From positions 1 through 64,000 of the forward strand of contig NZ_MTAZ01000015.1 of assembly GCF_002150785.1 (NCBI RefSeq): a stretch of 64,000 nucleotides of DNA. The letters are read 5' to 3'. This DNA is from Arenibacter amylolyticus. GTDB lineage: Bacteria > Bacteroidota > Bacteroidia > Flavobacteriales > Flavobacteriaceae. Position numbers and translations under genes: made by a program. A model generated the notes under the pieces. That model did not search any database and was not told the origin of the DNA. It saw only the letters and a program-made list of their open reading frames with translations. This document shows, piece by piece, positions 16,819 through 25,919 of this stretch. Within the stretch, counting starts at the first letter, position 1; each line of letters opens with the position of its first letter.

Positions 16819-17859
16819 TTATTTTATAAACTCAATTTTTTGTGGCTCTTCAAACTTTTTGGAGTCGAAAAAACCTTGGTCGGCCATCCATTGGTCGCTA
16901 TAAATTTTACTCATATATCTGGAACCGTGATCAGGAAAAATAACTACCACATTGCTATTTTCATCAAATTCCCCTAATTCGTCCAATTGCTTTACCGCTT
17001 GTAAAACAGCACCACTGGTATAGCCTACAAAAAGACCTTCGGTTTTGGAAATCTCTCGTGCCGTGTGTGCACTTTCCTCATCCGTGACTTTTATAAACTC
17101 ATCAATTACTTTAAAATTGGTAGCAGTAGGAATTAAATTTTTTCCTAAGCCCTCAATTCGGTAGGGGTAAATTTCCTTATTGTCTAACTCCCCTGTTTCG
17201 TGATATTTTTTTAATACAGATCCATAAGCATCCACTCCGATAACTCGGACTTCCGGATTTTTCTCTTTTAGGTATTTGGCAGTACCAGAAATAGTACCTC
17301 CTGTACCGCTACAAGCTATAAAGTGGGTGATTTGCCCCTTAGTCTGTTCCCAAATTTCGGGACCGGTACTATGGTAGTGGGCATCTGCGTTAAGCTCATT
17401 AAAATATTGATTAATATATATGGAGCCTTCTGTTTCCTCATGTAATCTCTTTGCCACCTCATAGTAAGACCTTGGGTCATCTGCACTTACGTGAGCCGGA
17501 CAAACATATACTTTAGCTCCCATGGAGCGTAGCATGTCTATTTTATCCTTGGAAGATTTGGAGCTCACCGCCAAAATACAGTCATACCCCTTAATAATAC
17601 TGATCATAGCGATACTAAAACCGGTATTACCTGAGGTTGTCTCAATAATGGTGCTTCCTTCCTTTAAAATCCCCCTTCGTTCTGCCTCCTCAATAATGTG
17701 TATAGCGGTACGATCCTTGGCGGAGTGCCCAGGATTAAAGCCTTCTACCTTGGCATAAAAGTTACCAGTTAGAGATTCAGCTACTTTGTTTAGTTTGATT
17801 AATGGGGTGTTTCCTATAAGTTCTAGGACGTTGTTATAAGCATTTATCTTATGTTCCAT
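16819..17859 (-). CDS. CBS-like PLP enzyme, probable cysteate synthase (CapA-type)
   Basis: A 346-aa fold-type II PLP enzyme in the cysteine synthase/cystathionine beta-synthase family. It carries NTPLIKLNK (residues 17-25), the PLP lysine K48 in [12 protein letters not shown], the substrate loop TTSGNTGFS (about 74-82), and the phosphate-binding GTGGTISG (about 180-187). There are no C-terminal CBS-pair domains. Ordinary cysteine synthase has a shorter C-terminus and a different GxxxG environment. Position next to an oxoamine synthase gene fits the cysteate synthase of capnine biosynthesis, which makes cysteate from O-phosphoserine or a related donor and sulfite. Without that neighbour, 'PLP-dependent cysteine synthase family protein' would be the safe name. 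The donor and nucleophile cannot be read from sequence. Confidence 0.85.
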   Translation of the reverse strand: MEHKINAYNNVLELIGNTPLIKLNKVAESLTGNFYAKVEGFNPGHSAKDRTAIHIIEEAERRGILKEGSTIIETTSGNTGFSIAMISIIKGYDCILAVSSKSSKDKIDMLRSMGAKVYVCPAHVSADDPRSYYEVAKRLHEETEGSIYINQYFNELNADAHYHSTGPEIWEQTKGQITHFIACSGTGGTISGTAKYLKEKNPEVRVIGVDAYGSVLKKYHETGELDNKEIYPYRIEGLGKNLIPTATNFKVIDEFIKVTDEESAHTAREISKTEGLFVGYTSGAVLQAVKQLDELGEFDENSNVVVIFPDHGSRYMSKIYSDQWMADQGFFDSKKFEEPQKIEFIK

Positions 17860-17923
17860 AGATATTTTCTAGGGTTTGGGCCTATTGACTTAGTAATTAT
17901 TTGTCAATATATATGGCACAAAA

Positions 17924-20002
17924 TTAACCTTTTTTTTCGATTATTGATTTATTTTGCTCCAAATCTATTAAAAACGCATATTCTTTTGCGACCTCCCGTA
18001 GGGATTCAAAACGCCCCGAAGCCCCGCCATGACCAGCATCCATATTGATATTGAAGAGTAATAAATTGTTGTCTTTCTTTTGCTCCCTAATTTTAGCCAC
18101 CCATTTAGCAGGCTCAAAATACTGCACCTGCGAATCGTGTAACCCTGTGGTAACCAGCATATTGGGATATTCTTTAGGTGCTACATTGTCGTAGGGGGAA
18201 TAACTTTTAATATATTCATAATACTCTTTATCATTGGGGTTTCCCCATTCATCGTACTCCCCTGTAGTGAGCGGTATAGACTCGTCTAACATGGTGGTTA
18301 ACACATCTACGAAGGGTACTGCTGCAATGACTCCATTATAGAGTTCTGGTGCCATATTTACCACTGCACCCATTAAAAGTCCGCCTGCAGACCCTCCCAT
18401 TGCATATAGATGGGCCGGACTGGTAAATTTTTGTTCTATTAGGTATTTAGAACAGTCCACAAAATCTGTAAAAGTGTTCTTCTTATTTAATAGTCGCCCC
18501 TCTTCATACCATTTTCTTCCAAGGTACTCCCCTCCTCTAACATGGGAAATGGCATAAATAAACCCTCTATCCAATAAGCTTAACCGTACTGTGGAAAAAT
18601 AGGGATCTATGGTATAACCATAGGCACCGTAGGCATATTGTAATAACGGACTGTTACCATCTAGCTCCGTATCTTTATGATACACCAAGGAAATGGGAAC
18701 CTTAACGCCATCTCTAGCCGTAGCCCAAATTCGTTGCGATACATAATTTTCTTTATTGAAAGTACCTCCCAACACCTCCTGTTCTTTTTTTATTACGCCT
18801 TCTTTGGTGCGCATATTAAAATCTATAACGGAGCTTGGTGTAGTCATGGAATTATAACCATATCTAACTATTTCGGTATCAAAATCTGGATTTGTCCCTA
18901 CATAAGCAGTGTAGGTTTCGTCCTTAAAGGGTAAATAATAGCTATCACTACCATCCCAACGAACAATTTTAATCAGATTTAAGCCATTTTTTCGTTCAGA
19001 AAGAACGTAGTAATCCTTAAACATCTCAATATCCTCTATGAGCACCTCATCGCGGTGAGGAATAAACTCTTGCCAGTACTTAGACTCCGTTTGTGTTTCC
19101 GAGGTCTTCATCACCTTAAAATTGGTGGCATCATCCTTATTGGTAAGGATATAGAAATCATTCTGGTAATGGGCAAGGGTATACTCTACTCCTCTTACCC
19201 TTTTGGAGAAAATTTGAAAATCGCCACTCGGATTATCGGCATTTAAAATCTGATATTCCGAAGTTAGTGTACTGGAAGAGCCAATAACAATAAACTTCCT
19301 CGATTTTGTTTTGTAAACAAAGGTGGTAAAGGTTTCGTCCGCTTCATGGAAGACCAACTTGTCCTCCTCTGTGGGCGTTCCAAGCACATGTTTGTAAATA
19401 TTATTAGATCGCAGGGTTACCGGATCTTTCTTGGTGTAATAAATGGTTTTATTATCATTTGCCCATACGGCACTTCCGGTAGTGTTTTCTATTTTATCAG
19501 AAAATAACTCCCCTGTTTCTAAGTCCTTAAAATGCAAGGTATACTGCCTTCTAGAGACAGTATCTATACCAAAAACGGCCAATTTATTATTGGGACTAAC
19601 CGAAAGACCACCTAGATTAAAGTAGTCATAACCTTGGGCCATCAGGTTGCAATCTACCATAATTTCTTCTGGAGCGTCCTCCATTTGATACCTACGGGTA
19701 AAAATAGGATACTCCTTCCCCACCTCAAAACGCGTGGCATACCAATATCCGTTGTATTTATAGGGCACCGAGGAGTCGTCTTCCTTAATACGGGATTTCA
19801 TCTCCTGGAACAACTCCTCCTTTAGGTCGTTGGTATGTGCGGTAAGCGATTCGTAATAATCATTTTCCTGCTCTAGATACGCAATAACCTCTGGGTCTTC
19901 CCTATCGTTTAACCAATAATAGGGATCTACTCTGGTATCCTCGTGCGCCTTTAATAGTTTAGGCTGTTTCTTTAATTTTGGAGGAAGTAATTGCTGCTGC
20001 AT
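17924..20002 (-). CDS. S9 family peptidase, oligopeptidase B-like
   Basis: A 692-aa prolyl-oligopeptidase family serine peptidase. An N-terminal beta-propeller domain (about residues 70-410) precedes the alpha/beta-hydrolase domain. The nucleophile is the Ser in GGSAGG (about residue 537), with Asp in LHDSQV (about 621) and His in DAGHGG (about 655) completing the triad. The pattern GAYGYT (about 465) and SHVRGGEYLG (about 499) fit oligopeptidase B, which cuts short peptides after basic residues. No signal peptide is visible, so the enzyme is probably cytoplasmic. It is a single-gene unit with its own TAnnTTTG element (20027-20034); it stops 64 bp before the ATG of the cysteate synthase gene on the same strand. 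Confidence 0.92.
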   Translation of the reverse strand: MQQQLLPPKLKKQPKLLKAHEDTRVDPYYWLNDREDPEVIAYLEQENDYYESLTAHTNDLKEELFQEMKSRIKEDDSSVPYKYNGYWYATRFEVGKEYPIFTRRYQMEDAPEEIMVDCNLMAQGYDYFNLGGLSVSPNNKLAVFGIDTVSRRQYTLHFKDLETGELFSDKIENTTGSAVWANDNKTIYYTKKDPVTLRSNNIYKHVLGTPTEEDKLVFHEADETFTTFVYKTKSRKFIVIGSSSTLTSEYQILNADNPSGDFQIFSKRVRGVEYTLAHYQNDFYILTNKDDATNFKVMKTSETQTESKYWQEFIPHRDEVLIEDIEMFKDYYVLSERKNGLNLIKIVRWDGSDSYYLPFKDETYTAYVGTNPDFDTEIVRYGYNSMTTPSSVIDFNMRTKEGVIKKEQEVLGGTFNKENYVSQRIWATARDGVKVPISLVYHKDTELDGNSPLLQYAYGAYGYTIDPYFSTVRLSLLDRGFIYAISHVRGGEYLGRKWYEEGRLLNKKNTFTDFVDCSKYLIEQKFTSPAHLYAMGGSAGGLLMGAVVNMAPELYNGVIAAVPFVDVLTTMLDESIPLTTGEYDEWGNPNDKEYYEYIKSYSPYDNVAPKEYPNMLVTTGLHDSQVQYFEPAKWVAKIREQKKDNNLLLFNINMDAGHGGASGRFESLREVAKEYAFLIDLEQNKSIIEKKG

Positions 20003-20026
20003 AGAAATTTATTTCTAAAGAATGGG

Positions 20027-20034
20027 CAAAAGTA
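20027..20034 (-). promoter_or_regulatory. -7 element of the S9 peptidase gene
   Basis: On the minus strand this reads TACTTTTG, a full match to TAnnTTTG, 24 bp before the ATG at 20002. A TTTG lies 24 bp further upstream. Confidence 0.5.
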
Positions 20035-20229
20035 ATATTTAAATACATCCCATAAGCCCAAACTAATATTAAAATTCACTAGCTCATTATAACATAAGTA
20101 TAAATTCTTGTACTATAAATGAGACATATAGATATAGAGAAGGCCCAATCAATGCCTAGCTGCAGTTCCTTTAGGCAGCATATTAGTGGGATGGACCACG
20201 CTTTGAGGCTAAAATTGAAATCAATTTAC

Positions 20230-20237
20230 TACTTTTG
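20230..20237 (+). promoter_or_regulatory. -7 element of the YbaB gene
   Basis: TACTTTTG matches TAnnTTTG and lies 27 bp before the ATG at 20265, with TTTG at 20202-20205 as a distant -33 candidate. Confidence 0.5.
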
Positions 20238-20264
20238 AATCCTGTAAACTTAAAATAGAAGACT

Positions 20265-20591
20265 ATGTTTGGAGATATGATGGGTATGATGGGAAAACTT
20301 AAAGAAGCCCAAGAAAAAGTACAGCGCACTAAAGAGCGACTCAATACGGTACTTATAGATGAGCAGTCTGCAGACGGCTTGTTAAAAGTAAGCATAACTG
20401 CCAATAGAACTATTAAGGCTATTGAAGTGGATGACAGTCTTTTGGAAGACAAGGAGCAATTGGAAGATTATTTAATACTAACCCTAAACAAAGCCATTGA
20501 AAAGGCTACTAAGATCAATGAAAACGAATTGGCAGCCGTTGCAAAAGAGGGAATGCCCAATATCCCTGGAATGGATGCTTTTCTTAAATAG
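20265..20591 (+). CDS. YbaB/EbfC family nucleoid-associated protein
   Basis: A 108-aa small cytoplasmic DNA-binding protein. The N-terminal helix [20 protein letters not shown] and the central beta strand block around [19 protein letters not shown] are typical of YbaB/EbfC, homodimers that bind DNA with modest sequence preference and organise the nucleoid. In many bacteria the gene lies by recR or dnaX; here it stands between an S9 peptidase gene and a thioredoxin gene, so the usual neighbour is missing. Length is normal. It starts at ATG 20265 with a -7 element 27 bp upstream. Confidence 0.92.
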   Translation: MFGDMMGMMGKLKEAQEKVQRTKERLNTVLIDEQSADGLLKVSITANRTIKAIEVDDSLLEDKEQLEDYLILTLNKAIEKATKINENELAAVAKEGMPNIPGMDAFLK

Positions 20592-20631
20592 GAGGTATAT
20601 TTCCATATACCTTCCTTTAAACTAACCTAGG

Positions 20632-21081
20632 TTGAAACCAATCCTGCTTTTATTACTCTTGCCCCTTTATCTCTCTGGGCAGAGCAACGCCAAAACAGAC
20701 AGTCCTAAATGGCATACCAATTATGTGGAAGCCCTTGGGCTAGCCCAAGATTATAATAAGGACCTGCTGATGTATTTTACGGGTAGTGATTGGTGTGCTC
20801 CCTGTCGCGCCCTAAAGAAATCTGTGCTAGACACGGAGGAATTTTCCATCTTAGCAAAGGACTATGTCTTACTCTATATAGATATACCCCGGAAAAAGGA
20901 CAAAATTAGCCCAGAGGAGATGGAGCAGAATTTGGAATTACTCTCGCGCTTTAACCAAAAGGGAATCTTCCCTTTTATGAGCCTAATACAGTCCAATGAG
21001 AAAGAAAAGGCTACTATTTCGGGCTTCGGCAGCAAAAGTGATAAAGGGCGTTATCTGAAATTTCTACAAAAACACCGTTAA
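20632..21081 (+). CDS. Exported thioredoxin family protein
   Basis: A 149-aa protein with a signal peptide (MKPILLLLLLPLYLSGQ) and a thioredoxin fold. The redox motif is WCAPC, with cysteines 55 and 58. It follows the YbaB gene by 40 bp and may be co-transcribed. The start is TTG at 20632: no ATG or GTG lies upstream in frame within the intergenic stretch, and this codon begins the signal peptide directly. The periplasmic role would be disulfide reduction or exchange. It lacks TlpA's usual longer insertion, so it belongs with DUF255/thioredoxin_7-like small proteins. The substrate is unknown. Confidence 0.82.
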   Translation: MKPILLLLLLPLYLSGQSNAKTDSPKWHTNYVEALGLAQDYNKDLLMYFTGSDWCAPCRALKKSVLDTEEFSILAKDYVLLYIDIPRKKDKISPEEMEQNLELLSRFNQKGIFPFMSLIQSNEKEKATISGFGSKSDKGRYLKFLQKHR

Positions 21082-21137
21082 GATTACATTCAGCTGGGCT
21101 ACCTACCATAAGCTACCGCTATTTTTTGGCCGATCAC

Positions 21138-21767
21138 CTAGATAACAAGGACCTCATTTTGGGTTGTGACATAGATAATATCCCCCTTTTTGGGAGTAAT
21201 AAGAAACTTTCCCGTAAAGGCACCAAATGCGGGAAGGGTAAGCTGTTTCGGTTGTCTATGAAAGCAGGGAACGTTTAGGGTTTGTTTTCCCAAGCCACGT
21301 AGTTTTATTCCCGGATGAATATGGCCCGAAATAGTAAAAACCCCATCTCTTTCCGCTGGATGATGGGTAAGAAGAAAATTATTGATGAGCAATTCTTCCT
21401 TTATCTGGATACCCAAATCAGTAAACTTAGAAGGAGTTATAATATCGTGATTGCCTTTGACAAGTATTATTTGGGCAGTCTGATCGTTTACCCACTCTTC
21501 AAAAAAGCGCCATTCCTTATTTAGAGTACTGTGAAAGAGGTCTCCTAGAAAGCAGATTCTCGCAGGTTTAAACCAAGAAACCACCTGATTTAACCGCTCA
21601 AAATTACTTTTAATGGCCAATGGGGGCACCGCACTGCCAAATTTTCTAAAATGGGATATTTTCCCCAGGTGAACATCGGCTATTAGGACCATGTTTTGGT
21701 CCTTCCAATATAATGCCCCACTGGGGTGGAGCGTAAATAGGGTGTCCCTGATAGTAATTTCCATCAA
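21138..21767 (-). CDS. pdeM: Ligase-associated DNA damage response endonuclease PdeM
   Basis: A 209-aa calcineurin-type metallophosphoesterase. Metal-binding motifs are visible in order: DVHLGK (D31, H33), GDLFHS (about 75), GNHD (about 103) and GHIHPG (about 150). It is the last gene of a four-gene minus-strand cluster (exonuclease, ligase, helicase, phosphoesterase) in which earlier genes overlap by 4 bp. It begins 25 bp after the helicase stop. In this conserved cluster, the enzyme is a Mn-dependent DNA nuclease/phosphodiesterase that processes DNA ends. No signal peptide is present, so it acts on intracellular DNA. Confidence 0.9.
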   Translation of the reverse strand: MMEITIRDTLFTLHPSGALYWKDQNMVLIADVHLGKISHFRKFGSAVPPLAIKSNFERLNQVVSWFKPARICFLGDLFHSTLNKEWRFFEEWVNDQTAQIILVKGNHDIITPSKFTDLGIQIKEELLINNFLLTHHPAERDGVFTISGHIHPGIKLRGLGKQTLNVPCFHRQPKQLTLPAFGAFTGKFLITPKKGDIIYVTTQNEVLVI

Positions 21768-21792
21768 CAGCGTTGCGATTAGGGTTATAAAA

Positions 21793-24315
21793 TTACGATT
21801 TTTCCAAGTGTAATAACATGCGCTTAATTCGATCCGCCAATTTTTCGGAAGAAAGTTTCTCCCTTAATCTATCGGTAATAATCGGAAATGAAAAAGGGGT
21901 TGGCTTGGTACAGGTTTTCCAAATTATAGTCTGCTTTTCAATTCGTTGCAGGGCCAATTGCAATCGCCCTTCCTCCAATTGATGCTCAAAAGTTTCCGTA
22001 TAAGCCTGTTTCAACAATAGATTATCTGGTTCATAATCATTAAACACACTAAAGAGCAGCTGGGCACTGGATTGCAAGTGCTTACTTTTTACCAATTTAT
22101 TAGGGAAGCCGGTAAACACCAAACCTGCTATGACAGCGATATCCCTAAATTTGCGTCGGGCCATCTCGGTAGCATTAAGACTTTTCTCCAAGTCACTTTT
22201 TACAAATCTACTGGAAAACAGCTCATTATCTAACACCTGCTGCATGTCCAACTCCTGATCGGAGAGGAGTTCAAATCCGTAATCATTAAATGCAATAGAG
22301 AAGGTAATAGAGGATAAAAGACTGATGCGATACGCTAATAAACTCCCCATGGCCTCATGTACAAATCTTCCTTCAAAGGGATAAAATACATTGTGATACC
22401 CTTCCCTGGTCTTAAAGGTTTCTATCAAAAGTTGCTTTGGCCCCGGGACGATACTTTCTTTTACCTGTCTTTTAAAAATCGGTATTAAGGACCTGAGCTC
22501 CCTGGATAGCCCATGTTTTCCCTGTTTTTTGGTTTCACCATTATTCTCCGAATAATTATGTTGGTCGCTATTCAACAGTTCTGCCACCGCATAGAGCTCT
22601 TCCCTTAGCAGCTGGCTCATTTCCGAAGACAGGCTCATCCTTCCTCCCATCCAACTAGGGACAATGGAGGAGCGCTCCTTGCTTTTTTTAACCAGAACCT
22701 GCATGTTCTTCACTCTAAAAAGTTCTAAATTTCGGCCCGCAAAGGTAAATACATCTCCCGGTTTTAGTTTGGATATAAACCACTCTTCTATGGAACCAAT
22801 ATAGCCTCCTTTTAAGAATTTCACCGTTAATACTGCATCGCTTACTATGGTTCCTATTTGCAATCGATGCCTCATAGCCACTCCCCTATTATTTGTTTTA
22901 TACCGCCCGTCTTCTTCAATCTCCACTTTTTTAAATTCGTCATAGGCCTGAAGGCTCTGGCTTCCCAGGGTAATAAAATTTAAGATCCACCCCAGCTGTT
23001 CAGGCGTTAGGGATCTATAACAAAATGTAGTAGTGACTTCCCGGTATATTTCCTTTGGATAAAATCCGTCCGACACTGCCAAGGTGGTTAAATATTGCAC
23101 TAAAACATCGTAACTATTTAGATAGGGAATTCTCTCTTCTACCTTTTGCGACTTTACCGCTTTTTGAAGTGCTGACGCTTCTATTAATTCCATAGCATGA
23201 GTAGGTAGAAAGTAAATTACACTTTCTTTCCCCGGTTGATGTCCACTACGTCCTGCCCGTTGTAAAAAACGTGCAACCCCTTTGGGTCCACCAATTTGGA
23301 CAATGGTCTCTACCGGAGCAAAGTCTACCCCTAAATCTAGACTGGAAGTACAGACCACTGCCTTTAAAGTTGCCTCGCGGATGGCATTTTCTACCCACTT
23401 TCTGGTTTCTTTGTTGATACTACCATGGTGCATGGCCATTTCCCCTGCTAGCTCTGGGTGTTTATCCAGAATTCTTTGAAACCAAATTTCACATTGGGAA
23501 CGGGTATTGGTAAATAACAAGGTAGTCTTGCTGCTTTTTATGATAGGAATTACCTCTTCCAATAAATGTAGTCCCAAATGCCCACGCCAAGGGAATAGCT
23601 CCATTTTTTTGGGAATAATGGATTTAACCCTGATCTTTTTATTGATTTTAGCCTTGATCAACACCGAATTTTGAAAGGATTCGGATCCTGGCCCCAACAA
23701 AACTTCCCTAGCCTGGTCCAAGTTTCCGATGGTAGCAGAAATACCCCAAATACGTAATTTTGGGGCCACGGTTTTAATTCTGGAAAGTGCCAGTTCCATT
23801 TGTACCCCTCTTTTACTTCCCAGTAATTCGTGCCATTCATCTGTAACCACTGCTGCCAAGGAATTCATTTTTTTATCATACCCCTTGGAGGACAACAATA
23901 GCTGTAGACTCTCTGGAGTAGTGATCAATAAATTAGGTAATCGCCTATTTTGTGCAGCACGTTCCTTTTTACTGGTATCCCCGGTTCTAATTCCAACCGT
24001 GAAGGGAACCCCAATATCATCTACAAACCGCTGTGTAGCATTCTTTATCTCTACGGATAATGCCCGCAAGGGGGTCACCCAAATTGCCCATACGCCTTTA
24101 TGGGTTTGAGTTTTATAGTTGGGATGCTCCCTTATATAATCAAGAACAATAGGTACCCAAAGGGCATAGGTCTTTCCACTACCCGTAGGAGCATTCAACA
24201 AACCATTCTTGCCCTGCAAATAAGCATCCCATGCCTGTTTCTGAAAAGGAAAAGGTTTCCAATCTTGGTTCTTAAACCAATTATCAGCAATACGGTACAA
24301 GTTTTTTTTATTCAT
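21793..24315 (-). CDS. Ligase-associated DEXH-box DNA helicase (Lhr-type)
   Basis: An 840-aa superfamily-2 helicase of the Lhr-core type. Motif I is APTGSGKT (about residues 42-49), motif II is DEWH (about 158), motif III is SATIGN (about 193), and the motif VI arginines are in QRAGRSGHQPG (about 350-360). The C-terminal half carries the winged-helix and beta-barrel region typical of Lhr-core. Lhr-core enzymes move 3' to 5' on single-stranded DNA and unwind DNA/RNA or DNA/DNA. The gene overlaps the ligase gene stop by 4 bp (ATGA) and is part of the exonuclease-ligase-helicase-PdeM cluster. It is distinct from full-length Lhr (about 1500 aa), which has an extra C-terminal domain. Confidence 0.93.
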   Translation of the reverse strand: MNKKNLYRIADNWFKNQDWKPFPFQKQAWDAYLQGKNGLLNAPTGSGKTYALWVPIVLDYIREHPNYKTQTHKGVWAIWVTPLRALSVEIKNATQRFVDDIGVPFTVGIRTGDTSKKERAAQNRRLPNLLITTPESLQLLLSSKGYDKKMNSLAAVVTDEWHELLGSKRGVQMELALSRIKTVAPKLRIWGISATIGNLDQAREVLLGPGSESFQNSVLIKAKINKKIRVKSIIPKKMELFPWRGHLGLHLLEEVIPIIKSSKTTLLFTNTRSQCEIWFQRILDKHPELAGEMAMHHGSINKETRKWVENAIREATLKAVVCTSSLDLGVDFAPVETIVQIGGPKGVARFLQRAGRSGHQPGKESVIYFLPTHAMELIEASALQKAVKSQKVEERIPYLNSYDVLVQYLTTLAVSDGFYPKEIYREVTTTFCYRSLTPEQLGWILNFITLGSQSLQAYDEFKKVEIEEDGRYKTNNRGVAMRHRLQIGTIVSDAVLTVKFLKGGYIGSIEEWFISKLKPGDVFTFAGRNLELFRVKNMQVLVKKSKERSSIVPSWMGGRMSLSSEMSQLLREELYAVAELLNSDQHNYSENNGETKKQGKHGLSRELRSLIPIFKRQVKESIVPGPKQLLIETFKTREGYHNVFYPFEGRFVHEAMGSLLAYRISLLSSITFSIAFNDYGFELLSDQELDMQQVLDNELFSSRFVKSDLEKSLNATEMARRKFRDIAVIAGLVFTGFPNKLVKSKHLQSSAQLLFSVFNDYEPDNLLLKQAYTETFEHQLEEGRLQLALQRIEKQTIIWKTCTKPTPFSFPIITDRLREKLSSEKLADRIKRMLLHLEKS

Positions 24316-25919
24316 GATAGGTTCGGAATGGGAATCATCTTTTTTAAATCTTCCAAGGTATTGGCTTCTTCGGCCTTTTTATCTTGGCGCCATCTAACTA
24401 TTCTAGGAAACCGTGTTGCCACTCCGCTTTTATGTCGTTTGGAAAGCGCCACCCCTTCAAAGGCTATTTCAAAAACCAACTGTGGGGTAACGCTACGAAC
24501 TGGTCCAAAACGTTCTAGGGTGTTCCTTTTAATCCACGCATCCACTTTTCTAAATTCGGCATCCGTTAGGCCAGAGTACGCTTTTGCAAAAGTGACCAAT
24601 TCCCCCAATTCTTTATCCCAGAGAGCAAAGGTGTAGTCTGTAAACAAATTGGTTCTCCTGCCATGTCCACGCATGGCATAGGTAAGCACTGCATCTATGC
24701 GTAGTGGGTCTACTTTCCACTTCCACCAGTCCCCTTTTTTACGCCCCACCCTGTAGGTGGCCGACTTCCTTTTTAGCATGAGGCCCTCACTCCTATTTTC
24801 ACGCGCTTTAGATCTTTCAGCAGCTACCTCCTTCCAATTCTTTACCTGGCTTATTTCCGAAAGATGAATAGGCAGCTCCCCTATCCCATCAATATTCCAT
24901 AATCCCTCTAACAATTTCCTGCGTTTCTCCAAGGGTGAATTTCGGATATCTTTTCCCTGCCATTCCAATAAGTCATAGGCCTTTATTATCACAGGAGTGT
25001 CATTCAATAGTTTTTTAGTGACGTTTTTTCTACCGATACGGGTCTGCAAGTCATTGAACGAACCAATATTCCCCCTGGGAAAAGCCAAGATCTCCCCATC
25101 TAGCACCGTACCGTTGGGAATGATGCCGGGCATTGGGTGAAATTCTGGGTATTTATCCGTTACCAATTCCTCACCCCTACTCCAAACAAAGACTTCGTGA
25201 TTCCTAACTATTATTTGGGCACGGATTCCGTCCCATTTATGTTCTATAAACCAATCTGAAACCTCACCTAGATCCTCTACCACCCCTTCCAAGGGATAGG
25301 CCAGGTAGAAGGGATAGGGTTTGGAGACAAGGTCTGTCTCCCTTTGTTCAATTACAAGATTATAAAATGTTGTAGTACTTGGGTCCCAGTTTCCCATTAA
25401 GCGATAGGCCAGCACATCTTCCTCTATATTCGTAGCTACGGATAATGCCCGAGTCATTAATTTCCGACTGATTCCTATCCTTAGGCTTCCTGTTATGAGT
25501 TTGGTGAAGATGAACCGCTCATAATACGGTAGCTTGGACCAGTTATCCAACAAATATTCCTTTTTCTCTTGTTCGCTCCAGTTTTTAAGCGCTATAATAT
25601 CCTCCACAAAGCGGGATAAACTTTTTTCGTTCTTCTCATGAGAAGCAGGGATAATCAAGGCTATGGTTTCGGCTAAATCTCCGACAATATGATAAGAGTC
25701 TTCAAACAGCCACAGGGGGATGTCTGCCAATTGGGCCGCCCAACTTCTAATCAGCGTAGTATTTACAGGTCTAGGCGGACGCCTATGGGAAAGAATAGCA
25801 ATAGCCCACACCTTATCGGAATCTGGGGCGACTTTAAAATAATCTATCAAAGCCGCTACCTTGGCAGTAGTTTTATTAGTGCTGTCTAATTTCCGTATTA
25901 GGCTGGCAAATAATTTCAT
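24312..25919 (-). CDS. ATP-dependent DNA ligase
   Basis: A 535-aa ATP-dependent ligase. The adenylation lysine is K228 in EHKWDGIR (motif I, KxDG). Motif IIIa/IV appear around EILAF and EGLMLKR, and motif V is KWKVDP. An N-terminal DNA-binding domain fills residues 1-200, and the C-terminal OB-fold lies beyond residue 420. Bacteria normally use an NAD-dependent ligase for replication; ATP-dependent ones like this serve repair. The gene overlaps the helicase (4 bp) and exonuclease (4 bp) genes, so all are translated as a unit. This is the ligase of the conserved Lhr-exonuclease-PdeM repair cluster. Confidence 0.93.
   Translation of the reverse strand: MKLFASLIRKLDSTNKTTAKVAALIDYFKVAPDSDKVWAIAILSHRRPPRPVNTTLIRSWAAQLADIPLWLFEDSYHIVGDLAETIALIIPASHEKNEKSLSRFVEDIIALKNWSEQEKKEYLLDNWSKLPYYERFIFTKLITGSLRIGISRKLMTRALSVATNIEEDVLAYRLMGNWDPSTTTFYNLVIEQRETDLVSKPYPFYLAYPLEGVVEDLGEVSDWFIEHKWDGIRAQIIVRNHEVFVWSRGEELVTDKYPEFHPMPGIIPNGTVLDGEILAFPRGNIGSFNDLQTRIGRKNVTKKLLNDTPVIIKAYDLLEWQGKDIRNSPLEKRRKLLEGLWNIDGIGELPIHLSEISQVKNWKEVAAERSKARENRSEGLMLKRKSATYRVGRKKGDWWKWKVDPLRIDAVLTYAMRGHGRRTNLFTDYTFALWDKELGELVTFAKAYSGLTDAEFRKVDAWIKRNTLERFGPVRSVTPQLVFEIAFEGVALSKRHKSGVATRFPRIVRWRQDKKAEEANTLEDLKKMIPIPNLS

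Noticed and set aside
24100-24636. 178-codon plus-strand frame opposite the helicase and ligase genes
   Set aside because: It is antisense to strongly conserved genes and has no recognisable protein features.
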